This document shows, piece after piece, positions 8,288 to 16,850 of a stretch of DNA of 64,000 nt. The notes under the pieces were generated by a model that was given only the letters and a program-made list of their open reading frames with translations, was not told where the DNA came from and did not search any database. The translations under genes were made by a program, and so were the position numbers. Origin of the DNA: Allorhizobium sonneratiae (GTDB lineage: Bacteria; Pseudomonadota; Alphaproteobacteria; Rhizobiales; Rhizobiaceae); the NCBI RefSeq assembly GCF_023700755.1, contig NZ_JAMKOJ010000004.1, positions 1 through 64,000 of the forward strand, in the 5' to 3' direction. Position 1 is the first letter of the stretch. Each line of letters begins with the position of its first letter.

Positions 8288-9211
8288 TCATTTGGTGATC
8301 GACAGCTCACCGGGCGCATCTTCGAGCGCACGGCTTTTCGAGCTGTTGGCAATCAACAGGCCAAGGGTCAGCACATAAGGCGCGGCATAGAAGAGATAAT
8401 AGCCCTTGGAGATGCCGATGGATTGCAGCGCCGGTCCCAGCGCGCCTGCCGCGCCGAACAAAAGAGAGGCATAGACGCAATGAACCGGATTCCAGCGGGC
8501 GAAGATCACCAGCGCCACCGCCATCAGCCCCTGGCCGGAGGAAATGTTTTCATTCCAGCTGCCGGGATAATAGAGCGAAAGATAGGCCCCGCCGATGCCC
8601 GCCATCGCGCCGCCCGCAGCCGTGGCCCATAGGCGCACGCGGTCAACCCGGATGCCGAGCGCGCGCGCGGCATCGGCGCTGTCGCCGACCACGCGGATGG
8701 TCAGGCCGATGCGGGTGTTTTTCAGCATCCAGCCGGAAAAAAGCGCCAGCACGATGCCAAGGATGAACAGCACATTGATCTCCAGCGCGGCCCGCACTTC
8801 GGGGCTCTTTGCCCAAAAGCCGAGCGAAATCGCCGGCAGATGCGGCGCGACCGGCTGAATGAAGGGCTTGCCGAAAAAGAAGGCGAGCCCTGTGCCAAAC
8901 AGCATCAGCGCAATGCCGATGGCAATATCGTTCACCTTAGGCAATGCACAGACGAAGCCGTGAAACAGCCCGAAGACGAGCCCGGCCAAAGCCGCCGCCA
9001 GCACGCCGAGCCAGGCCGACTGGGCAAGATAGGCCACCGCATAACCGCTCATGGCGCCGAAAACGAGAATGCCTTCCAGCCCGAGATTGATCCGTCCCGA
9101 CCGTTCCGTCAGGCTTTCGCCCACACTGACGAAGATGAAAGGGGTCGAAACCCGGATCGCACCCGCAAGAAGGGCAAGCGGCACACCCCAGAAACCGATG
9201 GCGTCGCTCAT
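8288..9211 (-). CDS. BMP-family ABC transporter permease (YufQ/NupQ-like)
   Basis: A 307-residue inner-membrane protein with about eight to ten hydrophobic segments (for example [20 protein letters not shown] and [18 protein letters not shown]). [23 protein letters not shown] is the conserved box of this permease family, and [15 protein letters not shown] is the cytoplasmic coupling loop. It forms the importer channel together with the permease encoded just upstream, whose stop overlaps its start as ATGA (9208-9211). The biuH gene starts 25 bases downstream. Confidence 0.85.
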   Translation of the reverse strand: MSDAIGFWGVPLALLAGAIRVSTPFIFVSVGESLTERSGRINLGLEGILVFGAMSGYAVAYLAQSAWLGVLAAALAGLVFGLFHGFVCALPKVNDIAIGIALMLFGTGLAFFFGKPFIQPVAPHLPAISLGFWAKSPEVRAALEINVLFILGIVLALFSGWMLKNTRIGLTIRVVGDSADAARALGIRVDRVRLWATAAGGAMAGIGGAYLSLYYPGSWNENISSGQGLMAVALVIFARWNPVHCVYASLLFGAAGALGPALQSIGISKGYYLFYAAPYVLTLGLLIANSSKSRALEDAPGELSITK

Positions 9212-10320
9212 GATCTGATCCTTTTGATGAGCGTGAGCAGGCTGAGCCTTTCGCGCAGGGTCTCCGACAGCAGAATGAGAATGAACATCATGCCTTCAAA
9301 CACGAGCATCGTCGCATCCGGCATATCGAGGCGGCGCTGGATCAACCCGCTGGAAGCCTCGAAACCGGCCAGAAGAACGGCGCAGGGTATGATAGCGAGA
9401 CTGTTGTGACGCGCCAGAAAGGCAATCAGAATGCCGGTATAGCCATAGCCCGCCGCCAGCGAGGCATTGGCCGATCCCTGTACGGCCGCCACCTCGAACA
9501 TGCCGGCAAGACCGGCGCACAGACCACCCAAAGCGCAAAAGCCGATGGTCAGAAGACCGGTCGGCAGGCCCTGCATGGTGGCCGCCCGGGCATTGCCGCC
9601 GACAATGCGCGCAGCAAAGCCAAAAGTGGTGCGCTCAACAAGAATAGAGCAGACAATGCAAGCAACCAGTCCGGCCGCCAGCCCCCAATGCACGCCAATC
9701 TCGGGGATCAGCCCGACATGCCAGGAAGACGGCAGCGGCGCGGTGGACGGTTTGTTGAGACTTGCCGGATCGCGCAGCGGCCCCTCGACCAGATGATGCA
9801 TCAGGGCAATGGCGATATAGGACATCAACAGGCTGGAAATGGTCTCATTGACGCCACGCAGATGACGAAGCGCGCCGATGGCACCGATCCAGACAGCCCC
9901 GGTCAGACCCGCCACAAGCGCCATGAGGGCAATGCCAAGCCCGCCCGGCAGGCCGGGTGCCAGCATGCCAAGCGCCCCGGCGGCGACGCCACCCAGCACG
10001 ATGGCGCCCTCGCCGCCGATGATCACCAGCCCGAGACGGGCGGGCAACGCCACGCAGAGTGAGGCCAGAAGCAGTGGCGCGGCGCGCGACAGCGTGTTGG
10101 TCCAGGAAAAGGCCGTGCCGAAACCCGCCTTGTAGACCAGGGCAAAAAATTCAGCCGGTGGCTTGCCGAGCGCCAGAAGAAACAGCGAAAAACATCCCAT
10201 GCCAACGGCAAGCGCCAAAAGGGGCAGCAGAACAGCATCGATATGGCGCAGCGCCCGCTCGCCGGGGATGGCGCTCACGCGCGGCCTTTCGGCGGCTGCA
10301 AGGCTTAGATCCGTGCTCAT
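9208..10320 (-). CDS. BMP-family ABC transporter permease (YufP/NupP-like)
   Basis: A membrane protein of about 370 residues with a leading cytoplasmic stretch and repeated hydrophobic segments (ALAVGMGCFSLFLLALG, LLLASLCVALPARLGLVIIG). GGEGAIVLGGVAAG and LRGVNETISSLLMSYIAIALM are family landmarks. ATG 10320 (MSTDLSLAAAE) is best supported by AAGAGG six bases upstream; in-frame starts at 10326 and 10344 are possible. It overlaps the next permease gene by four bases. It is separated from the binding-protein gene by a stem-loop (10404-10440). Confidence 0.85.
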   Translation of the reverse strand: MSTDLSLAAAERPRVSAIPGERALRHIDAVLLPLLALAVGMGCFSLFLLALGKPPAEFFALVYKAGFGTAFSWTNTLSRAAPLLLASLCVALPARLGLVIIGGEGAIVLGGVAAGALGMLAPGLPGGLGIALMALVAGLTGAVWIGAIGALRHLRGVNETISSLLMSYIAIALMHHLVEGPLRDPASLNKPSTAPLPSSWHVGLIPEIGVHWGLAAGLVACIVCSILVERTTFGFAARIVGGNARAATMQGLPTGLLTIGFCALGGLCAGLAGMFEVAAVQGSANASLAAGYGYTGILIAFLARHNSLAIIPCAVLLAGFEASSGLIQRRLDMPDATMLVFEGMMFILILLSETLRERLSLLTLIKRIRS

Positions 10321-10403
10321 CGCCATCCTCTTCTTTTGCAACATTTCGTGTCTCGATCCAAACGAAGGCGTCAGTACACGATAGACCTCTGGAGATGTGC
10401 AGG

Positions 10404-10440
10404 CTGTCGCGTAAAATCTGATTGCCGTTTTACGTGACAG
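10404..10440. terminator. Stem-loop after the BMP-type binding-protein gene
   Basis: CTGTCGCGTAAAA (10404-10416) pairs with TTTTACGTGACAG (10428-10440) over 13 positions with one mismatch and an 11-base loop. It lies between the binding-protein stop (10449) and the first permease start, a common place for an attenuator that gives more binding protein than membrane subunits. Confidence 0.6.
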
Positions 10441-10448
10441 GCCCTGCG

Positions 10449-11573
10449 TCAGGATGTCGAGCCGATCACGCCTTCGACGAGATAGTTCATGCTTTCCAGC
10501 TTGACGTCGGTTTCGGCATAGGCCTCGCCTGCTGCGGCAATGACATTGCCCTTGTTATCCTTGAGCGGCCCCTTGATCACGGCAAAGCCGCCCTTCATGA
10601 TCTCGGCCAGCGTCGCCTCGAACTGTTTGCGCGCTGCCGCATCGACGGCCGGGCCAAGCGGGCTCATCTTGACGAAGCCTTCCTTCAGGCCGCCACGGAC
10701 GAAATTGGGGATGGTTTCGCCCTTCAGCGTCGCATGAACCATGCCGAGATAGACCTTGGACCAGTTCCATTCCGCTCCGGTCAGATATTTCTCCGGCGCA
10801 AGCGGGCTCTGATCGACGTGATAGCCGCACAGATACATGCCGCGCCCTGCCCCGGTCTGCATCACGACCTTGGGACTGTCCACATGGCAGGTGATGACAT
10901 CGATGCCCTGATCGGCCAGCGCGTTGACCGCTTCCGCCTCCTTGACCGCCAGCGACCATTCGCCGGTAAAGATCACCTGGCAGGTGATCGAAGGATCGAC
11001 GGCGCGCGCGCCGAGCAGGAAGGCATTGATATTGAGCAGCACCTGCGGAATGGGCTTTGCGGCCACGAAGCCCAGTTTCTTCGATTTGGTTTTATGCCCG
11101 GCAACGATGCCGTTCAGATACTGACCCGTGCCGATATAGCCGAAATAGGAGCCGACATTCATCGGGTCTTTCGGCGTCCACAAACCGCCGCAATGCTCAA
11201 AACGGATCTTGGGATATTTCGGCGCAACGGTGAGGATATGGGGATCGAAATAACCGAAAGAGGTGGGAAACAGCAGGGTGGCGCCATCGAAATTGATCAT
11301 GCTTTCCATGGTCTTCTGCACGTCCACCGTCTCGGGCACGCGCTCTTCCTCGACCACGGTCACGCCCGGGATTTTTTTGACGGCAGCCGCCCCTTCGGCA
11401 TGGGACTGGTTATAGCCGTAATCGTCCTTCGATCCGACATAGATGAAGCCGACGGTCAGGTCTGCCGCGCGCGCCCTGTCAAAGGGCAAAAGGCTTGAGG
11501 CCGTGGCCAGCCCGGCAAGGCCCGCCGCCTGTGTCAAAAACCCGCGGCGGCTTTGAAATCCTGTTTTGATCAT
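10449..11573 (-). CDS. BMP-family ABC substrate-binding protein, Tat-exported
   Basis: A 374-residue periplasmic binding protein of the basic-membrane-protein (PnrA/TmpC) class. The N-terminus has a twin-arginine signal SRRGFLTQ followed by a hydrophobic stretch and a likely cut after RARA (about residue 36). Core motifs include VGFIYVGSKDDYGYNQSHAEG, PTSFGYFDPHI and YFGYIGTGQYLNGIVAG. Members bind nucleosides, purines or related ureides. With two carbamoyl-amide hydrolases in the operon, biuret, triuret or a purine breakdown product is the likely ligand. It is the first gene of the leftward operon, divergent from a LysR gene with 130 bases between them. Confidence 0.85.
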   Translation of the reverse strand: MIKTGFQSRRGFLTQAAGLAGLATASSLLPFDRARAADLTVGFIYVGSKDDYGYNQSHAEGAAAVKKIPGVTVVEEERVPETVDVQKTMESMINFDGATLLFPTSFGYFDPHILTVAPKYPKIRFEHCGGLWTPKDPMNVGSYFGYIGTGQYLNGIVAGHKTKSKKLGFVAAKPIPQVLLNINAFLLGARAVDPSITCQVIFTGEWSLAVKEAEAVNALADQGIDVITCHVDSPKVVMQTGAGRGMYLCGYHVDQSPLAPEKYLTGAEWNWSKVYLGMVHATLKGETIPNFVRGGLKEGFVKMSPLGPAVDAAARKQFEATLAEIMKGGFAVIKGPLKDNKGNVIAAAGEAYAETDVKLESMNYLVEGVIGSTS

Positions 11574-11703
11574 TGGTCGTTCCCCATGTTTTCGGATGCT
11601 GTTTTATCCTTTGACATGAGTTATGCAGAGTCTTGTGCCATTGTCTTGTGCTATGTTTTCGTCAGGCCGCTGCAAAATCTGCATCACAACCGGGGATCAT
11701 GCG

Positions 11704-12612
11704 ATGCGACACCTCACAACATTGCGCTATATCGATGCCGTGGTCAAAGCCGGCTCCATTCGAGGCGCTGCCGAAACGCTGGCAATCACCTCCACCGCGC
11801 TCAACCGGCGCATTCTGGCGCTGGAGGAGGATCTCGGCGTGCCGATCTTCGAGCGGCTGGCCCATGGCGTGCGGCTGTCGGCGGCGGGGGAAATTCTGAT
11901 CCACCATATCCGCAACCAGCTTTCGGATATGGAGCGGGTCAAATCGCAGATCGCCGATCTCTCCGGCGTGCGCCGCGGTCATGTGGCGATTGCCTGCAGC
12001 CAGGCGCTGCTGTCCACCTTCCTGCCAAGGCAGATCGCGCTTTACCGCAAGGATCATCCGCATGTCACCTTCGCCGTCAATCTGCGCGACCGGCAGGCGG
12101 CTGAACAGGCGCTTATCGATCACAGCGCCGATCTCGCCATCGTTTTCGAGCCGGTGCGCCTTGCCGATGTCATGACGCTGATCCGGGTGCGCCAGCCGGT
12201 TCATGCCGTCATGGGCAAGGGTCATCCGCTGGCGGCAAAAGAAAGCCTGCGGCTTGGAGAATGCCTGTCCTACCCGGTCACCGTGCCGACCTCGCCCTTC
12301 GGTGTCCGGCATCTGCTGGATATCGCCGTGCAGTCGGCTTCGCTCCGGCTTGATCCGGTGGTGCAGTCGGACAGTTTCGAGTTTCTGCGCAACCATGCCG
12401 TGGCCGAAAACATCATCTCCTTCCAGATCCCCATCGGCCTTGGCGATACCACGATGATGGGCGATCTCGTCTCCAGACCGCTCGACCGGCGCGATGTCCC
12501 GGCGGGCGTTCTCTATATGGGCCAGCTCAAGGGCCGCACCCTGCCGGTTGCCGCCGCCCGCTTCGCCGCCCAGCTGTCCGCCGTTCTGGCGCAGGAATTC
12601 GAGATGTGCTGA
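11704..12612 (+). CDS. LysR-family transcriptional regulator (divergent from the biuret-like operon)
   Basis: A 302-residue regulator. The N-terminal winged helix-turn-helix reads LRYIDAVVKAGSIRGAAETL then ITSTALNRRILALEEDLG, followed by the LysR substrate-binding domain (VAIACSQALLSTFLP onward). ATG 11704 follows GGGGATC; earlier frames would add 27 unlikely residues. Divergent placement beside the importer operon is the standard arrangement for a LysR activator of that operon. The inducer is probably the transported compound or a derivative. The 130-base region 11574-11703 must hold both promoters; I could not single out a LysR box with confidence. Confidence 0.85.
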   Translation: MRHLTTLRYIDAVVKAGSIRGAAETLAITSTALNRRILALEEDLGVPIFERLAHGVRLSAAGEILIHHIRNQLSDMERVKSQIADLSGVRRGHVAIACSQALLSTFLPRQIALYRKDHPHVTFAVNLRDRQAAEQALIDHSADLAIVFEPVRLADVMTLIRVRQPVHAVMGKGHPLAAKESLRLGECLSYPVTVPTSPFGVRHLLDIAVQSASLRLDPVVQSDSFEFLRNHAVAENIISFQIPIGLGDTTMMGDLVSRPLDRRDVPAGVLYMGQLKGRTLPVAAARFAAQLSAVLAQEFEMC

Positions 12613-12613
12613 C

Positions 12614-12684
12614 GATATCCCTCAAGCATCGGTCGTAGCGTGGGAACCGGATTTCGGCCGATGCTTTAGTGTTGCCGGGATATC
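12614..12684. repeat. Nested inverted repeat downstream of lysR (GCATCGG family)
   Basis: Outer arms GATATCCC (12614-12621) and GGGATATC (12677-12684) enclose inner arms AAGCATCGG (12624-12632) and CCGATGCTT (12658-12666). It begins right after the LysR stop codon and could end its transcript. The inner arms and the ACCGG core resemble the repeat at 18743-18788, suggesting one dispersed palindrome family. The remaining bases to about 12860 show nothing coding. Confidence 0.6.
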
Positions 12685-12861
12685 CTGAAAAACTGCTGAG
12701 CCGAACACGTTTTCCTGTTCGGCGTGATGACGTGCCAAAGCGGTTCACAAAAAAGCATTTCAGGCCAAATGGCAGGGTAATCATTCTTTTCCAGCGGGCT
12801 TTTTCAGCCTGGTTCTGCTGTTTTTGCCTCGAATTATGAAATGGACGGCAGTCACATTTCG

Positions 12862-12892
12862 CTATTAGTCTATAAAAACGATAGACAAATAG
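12862..12892. promoter_or_regulatory. Dyad operator ahead of the organosulfur operon
   Basis: CTATTaGTCTAT (12862-12873) is mirrored by ATAGACaAATAG (12881-12892) around a 7-base AT-rich centre; 11 of 12 positions pair. It ends at the AGGAG ribosome site of the FMN reductase gene (start 12902), so a protein bound here would block transcription or translation start. The regulator is not identified; no regulator gene reads into this unit. Confidence 0.55.
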
Positions 12893-12901
12893 GAGAGCCC
12901 G

Positions 12902-13510
12902 ATGTCTCATCTCGATTTTCTTGGCCTGTCCGGCAGCACCAGCCTGCCCTCCCGCACACGCAGTCTTGTCGAAGAGGCCGTTTCCCGTGCCGTTGCCCTT
13001 TATGGCGGACGCTCCAAAGTGGTTGATCTCTCCCAGTTCGGACCGGGCTTTGCCGCAGCACGCACGGTGGCCGATCTCTCCGGTGGCGCAAGAGATATTG
13101 TCGAACAGATGACACAGGCAAAGGCGCTGATTATCGCCGCGCCGGTCTATAAAGGCAGCTATCCGGGCCTCTTCAAACATCTTTTCGATCTGCTGGAGCC
13201 GGAAGCCCTGCGGGAAAAGCCGGTGCTTCTGGCCGCAACCGGCGGCGGTGAAAAGCATGCGCTTATGATCGAGCAGCATCTGCGGCCGCTGTTTTCCTTT
13301 TTCGAGGCGCAAAGCCTGGCGACGGCGATCTATGTCAGCGAGCGCGACATGTGCGATGGCGAGATCATAACCGAGGCCGTGCATGACCGGCTCGATCGGG
13401 CCGTTCGCCAATTTTCTCCCTTCTTCAAACAGGTGCAGCACGATGTGGTGGTTGCCGCCGATTTTCGCCGGCGACGCGAGGCTTTGAGCCTTTCCGTCAG
13501 CAGCCTCTGA
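12902..13510 (+). CDS. msuE: NAD(P)H-dependent FMN reductase (MsuE/SsuE-like)
   Basis: A 202-residue flavodoxin-like reductase. It has the N-terminal phosphate loop LGLSGSTSLPSRTRSLVE, the APVYKGSYPGLFKHLFDLL flavin/subunit region and a conserved LLAATGGGEKHALMIEQHLRPLF segment. It supplies reduced FMN to a two-component monooxygenase, and the next gene (start 13540) encodes one. MsuE and SsuE serve methanesulfonate and alkanesulfonate desulfonation. ATG 12902 follows AGGAGAGCCCG. First gene of a five-gene plus-strand unit. Confidence 0.85.
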   Translation: MSHLDFLGLSGSTSLPSRTRSLVEEAVSRAVALYGGRSKVVDLSQFGPGFAAARTVADLSGGARDIVEQMTQAKALIIAAPVYKGSYPGLFKHLFDLLEPEALREKPVLLAATGGGEKHALMIEQHLRPLFSFFEAQSLATAIYVSERDMCDGEIITEAVHDRLDRAVRQFSPFFKQVQHDVVVAADFRRRREALSLSVSSL

Positions 13511-13539
13511 CACCTCTTCCGATAATAGGAGTGAAAGCT

Positions 13540-14922
13540 ATGACACGACAGATCAAACTCGGCGCGTTCCTCCCCGGTGGCGGCCAGCATATTGCCTCAT
13601 GGCGTCATCCCGACCAGCCGGAAGACGGCGCCACCAATTTCGATTTCTATCGGCAACTCGCCCAGACGGCGGAACGCGGATTGTTCGACGCCTATTTTCT
13701 CGCCGACGGCCTTGCCTCTGCAAGTGGTGGCACTTCGGAAGGCGGCAGCGCCAAGATCGCCAGTTTCGAGCCGGTAACGCTGTTTTCCGCGCTGGCCCCC
13801 CTCACCCGCCACATCGGCTTTATCGCCACGGCCTCCACCACCTATGAGGAGCCGTTCAACCTTGCCCGCAAATTTGCCAGTCTCGATCTGATTTCCGGCG
13901 GCCGTGCCGGCTGGAATGTGGTGACCACCGCCACGGAGGCTGCGGCGCGCAACTTCAATCTCGACCGGCAGCATCCCCATGCCTTCCGTTACGAGCGTGC
14001 CCGCGAACATGTCGCGGTGGTGCGCAAACTCTGGGAAAGCTTCGAGGATGACGTCTTTATCCGCGACAAAAAAAGCGGCGTATTCTACGACCCGGACAAG
14101 CTGCACAAGACAAACCATAAGGGCACCCATTTCAAGGTCGAAGGTCCGCTGAATGTGCCGCGTTCACCCCAGGGCCATCCGGTGATCGTTCAGGCCGGCC
14201 AGTCCGAAGACGGGCGCGATCTGGCTGCGGCGACGGCGGAAGTGATCTTCACCGCCCAGCAGAGCCTTGAAACGGCGCAGGTCTTTTACCGTGACATCAA
14301 AAGCCGGGCGGCGGCTTTGGGGCGCAATCCGCAGCATGTGCTGATCATGCCCGGCATTTCCCCCTTTGTTGGACGAACTGACGCCGAAGCGCGGGAAAAA
14401 TACGAGCGTCTCACCAGCCTTATTCTGGAAGAGGACGGGCTGGCGCTGATCAACGGCTTGACCGGCGGCACGCTCGATCTCAAAGGCTATGATCTCGACG
14501 GCCCCTTGCCGCCGCTGCCGCCGACCGAGGGCATGCAGAGCCGACAGGCGCTGATCCGCAAGATTGCCGATGATAACGGCTTCACCATCCGTCAGCTTTA
14601 CCAGTGGGTTGCCTCCGCCCGCGGCCATTTCACCGTGATCGGCTCTGCCGAAACCGTTGCCGATACCTTGCAGGAATGGTTCGAGACCGAGGCCGCCGAT
14701 GGCTTTAACATTCTGCCGCCATGGCTGCCCACGGCGCTGGAGGATTTCGTCGATCTCGTCATTCCCGAATTGCAGCGCCGCGGCCTGTTCCGCACCGCCT
14801 ATGAGGGCAAAACCCTGCGTGAAAATCTCGGCCTGCCCTATCCGCACAACCGTCACAGGCTTGGCCAGCACAAGCCCGGCCAAAACGAACTGGGCGAGCT
14901 TTCGGTTCAGGCGGCGGAATAA
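13540..14922 (+). CDS. FMN-dependent monooxygenase, NtaA/SnaA/DszA (luciferase-like) family
   Basis: A 460-residue luciferase-fold flavin monooxygenase. Visible landmarks are IKLGAFLPGGGQHIASWRHP at the N-terminus, the LFDAYFLADG strand, LDLISGGRAGWNVVTTATEAAARNF, and a DPDKLHKTNHKGTHFKVEGPL segment typical of the long NtaA/DszA/DmoA branch rather than the shorter SsuD. It uses FMNH2 from the upstream reductase to oxidise an organosulfur compound or a nitrilotriacetate-like amine. The SsuABC-type importer beside it favours a sulfonate, sulfone or sulfide. ATG 13540 follows ATAGGAG; a GTG at 13531 is in frame but less well placed. Confidence 0.85.
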   Translation: MTRQIKLGAFLPGGGQHIASWRHPDQPEDGATNFDFYRQLAQTAERGLFDAYFLADGLASASGGTSEGGSAKIASFEPVTLFSALAPLTRHIGFIATASTTYEEPFNLARKFASLDLISGGRAGWNVVTTATEAAARNFNLDRQHPHAFRYERAREHVAVVRKLWESFEDDVFIRDKKSGVFYDPDKLHKTNHKGTHFKVEGPLNVPRSPQGHPVIVQAGQSEDGRDLAAATAEVIFTAQQSLETAQVFYRDIKSRAAALGRNPQHVLIMPGISPFVGRTDAEAREKYERLTSLILEEDGLALINGLTGGTLDLKGYDLDGPLPPLPPTEGMQSRQALIRKIADDNGFTIRQLYQWVASARGHFTVIGSAETVADTLQEWFETEAADGFNILPPWLPTALEDFVDLVIPELQRRGLFRTAYEGKTLRENLGLPYPHNRHRLGQHKPGQNELGELSVQAAE

Positions 14923-14944
14923 CCCGCAGAAAAAGGAGATTGCC

Positions 14945-15793
14945 ATGGCTTTCGACAGCGGTAGTACACGCGCATTCCAATCCCTTGGCGCCCGGACGCC
15001 AATTTTGAGGATGACCGTCCGGCCTGCGCTGCCTTTTTGGCTGCGAAACATCCTCTCCCGCTATGGGCCGCTTCTGGCTTTGGCAGCGCTCTGGCAGCTT
15101 GCCACCAGCGCAGGCTGGGTCAACACGGCGGTACTGCCGCCGCTCGACAGGATTTTTCAGGCGCTGGCAGACGGGTTCATCTCCGGTCCGCTATGGCGCG
15201 ATACCGCCATCAGCCTGCAAAGGGCGGGGCTTGCCTTTGCCGCCGCCGTCGGTCTTGGCATTCCGCTGGGGCTTTTCATGGGGCAGGTGCCGGTCATCGA
15301 GCGGCTGCTCGATCCCATCCTGCAATTTTTCCGCCAGACCTCGGCGCTGGCGCTCTATCCGGTGTTCATCCTGCTGCTCGGGTTGGGTGAAACCTCCAAG
15401 GTTTTCGTCATTTTCTGGGCGTCACTGTTTCCCATTCTGCTTGCCACCATTGGCGGTGTGAAAGGGGTGGATCGCAAGCTCATCGAGATGGCCCGCGTTT
15501 ATGGCGCGGATCGGATAGCGATTTTCCGTCACGTCGCCCTGCCGGGAGCGCTGCCGCAGATTTTCGTCGGTCTCAAGCTCAGCGCCACCACGGCTCTTCT
15601 CTTGCTCATTGCCGCTGAAATGATCGGCGCCAATAGCGGTCTCGGTTTCGAGGTGATGAATGCCCAGTATAATTTCCAGATCCCGCTGATGTTCGGCGCA
15701 ATTCTGCTGCTGGCCGGGCTGGGTCTTGTCAGCAATCTCCTGCTCGACATGCTGCAAAACCGCCTGTGCCGCTGGGCTGGCCCTATGCGCTGA
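14945..15793 (+). CDS. ABC transporter permease (SsuC/TauC-like)
   Basis: A 282-residue inner-membrane protein with about six hydrophobic segments and the family coupling loop VKGVDRKLIEMARVYGADRIAIF. The following HVALPGALPQIFVGLKLSATTALLLLIAAEM is characteristic of nitrate/sulfonate/taurine permeases. ATG 14945 follows AAAAAGGAGATTGCC, 22 bases after the monooxygenase stop. It works with the binding protein (15833) and ATPase (16851) to import the monooxygenase substrate. Confidence 0.85.
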   Translation: MAFDSGSTRAFQSLGARTPILRMTVRPALPFWLRNILSRYGPLLALAALWQLATSAGWVNTAVLPPLDRIFQALADGFISGPLWRDTAISLQRAGLAFAAAVGLGIPLGLFMGQVPVIERLLDPILQFFRQTSALALYPVFILLLGLGETSKVFVIFWASLFPILLATIGGVKGVDRKLIEMARVYGADRIAIFRHVALPGALPQIFVGLKLSATTALLLLIAAEMIGANSGLGFEVMNAQYNFQIPLMFGAILLLAGLGLVSNLLLDMLQNRLCRWAGPMR

Positions 15794-15832
15794 CCCCTCG
15801 CTCCTCAAAAACTTTCTCAAGCATTCAGGATC

Positions 15833-16840
15833 ATGCCCATGTTGATCGACCGTCGCCGTTTCAACCATCTTGCAGCCTTGGCAGCCAGCCTGTTTTTCAC
15901 AGCCTCTTTCGGACCCGCTCTGGCCGAGGATAAACCGGAGGTGACGCTGCGCTATCTCGCAGAACCCGGCTCCATATCCGGCTATGAAATTGCCGAAAAG
16001 CTCGGCTATTTCAAAGGGACCGGCATAAAATTTCAAAGAGTTGGCTATGCAAATGGTGGCCCTGCATCGCTCTTTGCTCTTGCGTCAGGCTCTGTCGATA
16101 TCGGCAGTGCTGCCACATCCGCCGTGATCAATGCGATTGCCAATGGCAATGATTTTGTTGCCGTCTTTCCCTCCAATGGCATCGACAAGACGACCGAGAG
16201 CAATTTTTATGTGCTGAACGACAGCCCGATCCACACGATCAAGGATCTTGCCGGCAAGACGATTGCCGTCAACACGCTGGGCGCCCATCTCGATTACACC
16301 ATTCGCGAGGCCTTCCATTCCGTCGGCCTTCCGGAAAATTCCGCCCGGCTGGTGGTGGTGCCCGGCCCGCAGCTTGAACAGGTGCTGCGCTCGAAACAGG
16401 TTGATGTGACGGCCTTCGGCTACTGGCAGAAAACCTTCGAAGGGGCGGCGCTGAAAGGCGGCGGATTGCGCAAGGTTTTTGGCGATACCGATGTGCTGGG
16501 CGACATTGCAGGCGGTTTCATCGTGCTGCGCCGGGACTGGATCGTCAAACATCCCGTAGCGGCCCGCGATTTTGTCGAACAGTCCGAACGTGCTTTCGAC
16601 TATAGCCGCACCCATCTGCCGGAAACCCGGCAACTGATTGCCGATATCCTGAAAGAGCGCGGCGAAAATCCGCAGATCGCGCAGTATTTCACCGGCTTCG
16701 GCCTGCCGCCCGGCGCAAAGCCAACGCCGCGCGATCTCTCCTTCTGGATCGATATTTTCGTGCGCGAAGGCAAGCTGAAACCGGATCAGCTCAAGGTCGA
16801 CACCATTCTCTATTCCCCTGACCACTTTACCGGAAATTGA
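15833..16840 (+). CDS. ABC substrate-binding protein (SsuA/NrtA/TauA family)
   Basis: A 335-residue periplasmic binding protein. A signal peptide is clear (RRRFNHLAALAASLFF then FGPALAED, cut after ALA near residue 31). The mature part shows VTLRYLAEPGSISGYEIAEKLGYF, ASGSVDIGSAATSAVINAIANG and AGKTIAVNTLGAHLDYTIREA, typical of the nitrate/sulfonate/taurine class. The ligand is likely an organosulfur acid, inferred from the FMN monooxygenase pair upstream. ATG 15833 and ATG 15839 are both possible starts. Confidence 0.85.
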   Translation: MPMLIDRRRFNHLAALAASLFFTASFGPALAEDKPEVTLRYLAEPGSISGYEIAEKLGYFKGTGIKFQRVGYANGGPASLFALASGSVDIGSAATSAVINAIANGNDFVAVFPSNGIDKTTESNFYVLNDSPIHTIKDLAGKTIAVNTLGAHLDYTIREAFHSVGLPENSARLVVVPGPQLEQVLRSKQVDVTAFGYWQKTFEGAALKGGGLRKVFGDTDVLGDIAGGFIVLRRDWIVKHPVAARDFVEQSERAFDYSRTHLPETRQLIADILKERGENPQIAQYFTGFGLPPGAKPTPRDLSFWIDIFVREGKLKPDQLKVDTILYSPDHFTGN

Positions 16841-16850
16841 GGTGATGATC

